Source: Elusimicrobiota bacterium (GTDB lineage: Bacteria > Elusimicrobiota > Elusimicrobia > UBA1565 > UBA9628). From it: a stretch of DNA of 7,335 nucleotides. The translations under genes and the position numbers were made by a program. Every line of letters begins with the position of its first letter. Positions within the stretch are counted from its first letter, which is position 1. Shown piece by piece: positions 7,297 through 7,335 of this stretch. Under the pieces are notes generated by a model that saw only the letters and a list, made by a program, of their open reading frames with translations, was not told the origin of the DNA and ran no database searches. Location of the stretch: positions 1-7,335 of the forward strand of contig JAMPYD010000091.1 in assembly GCA_023700845.1 (NCBI GenBank), read 5' to 3'.

Positions 7297-7335
7297 GGAT
7301 GTCGGACTAGGGTGCAAAAATTTGTGTGCCGACGC
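7297..7335. other. Upstream edge, no assignable gene
   Basis: The last 39 bases contain an AT-rich patch (CAAAAATTTG, 7314-7323) but no clear -10/-35 pair. On the minus strand one frame reads VGTQIFAP and then a TAG stop at 7307-7309, so the end of an upstream gene is possible but cannot be supported from eight codons. Confidence 0.3.

Noticed and set aside
7313..7331. Possible sigma-54 promoter (GGCAC...TTGCA) upstream of the DUF167 gene
   Set aside because: The GG and GC elements are 13 bases apart instead of the required 10, so the spacing does not fit.

Overview
The window is a densely coded, strongly GC-rich stretch (roughly two thirds G+C by eye) from a bacterial chromosome. All recognisable genes are core or housekeeping types, and I see no transposase, integrase, phage gene, CRISPR array, tRNA or rRNA. 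Two membrane-bound sensor kinases, plus short AT-rich promoter islands in an otherwise GC-rich background, fit a free-living or environmental bacterium. High-GC Elusimicrobiota or a deltaproteobacterial-type lineage would be compatible, but the sequence alone does not settle the taxonomy.

Left part (1-2842): two membrane histidine kinase genes are transcribed divergently from a short AT-rich spacer near 1385-1435. The leftward one (113-1384) has about six membrane segments and an intact ATP-binding domain, but phenylalanine sits where the phosphoacceptor histidine is expected. Its stop codon overlaps by 4 bp the start of another leftward gene that runs off the window. The rightward one (1436-2842) is a complete classical sensor kinase: two membrane helices, an extracytoplasmic sensor, HAMP, an H-box with His247 and an ATPase domain. 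No response regulator is visible.

Right part (2805-7282): everything is on the minus strand. Reading leftward the order is a DUF167/YggU-family gene, a 16-bp perfect hairpin that probably ends its transcript, a consensus -10 box, then a tight five-gene run: mtnA (methylthioribose-1-phosphate isomerase), pyk (pyruvate kinase), cutA, an FAD/NAD(P)-binding ferredoxin-reductase-like oxidoreductase, and a Maf nucleotide pyrophosphatase. Junctions are 1-bp (TAATG), 8-bp gap, 4-bp (ATGA) and 4-bp (TTGA), so the five are probably one translationally coupled operon. cutA and maf are best read from TTG starts. The maf gene runs tail-to-tail into the rightward kinase with a 38-bp overlap.

The operon mixes methionine salvage, the last step of glycolysis, metal tolerance or trimeric PII-like function, a flavin reductase and nucleotide-pool cleaning. 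No single pathway joins them. The most interesting points are the histidine-less kinase paired with a canonical one, the near-leaderless promoter placement in front of mtnA and the leftward kinase, and the overlapping convergent 3' ends. I do not see a clearly new defence or mobile system here.
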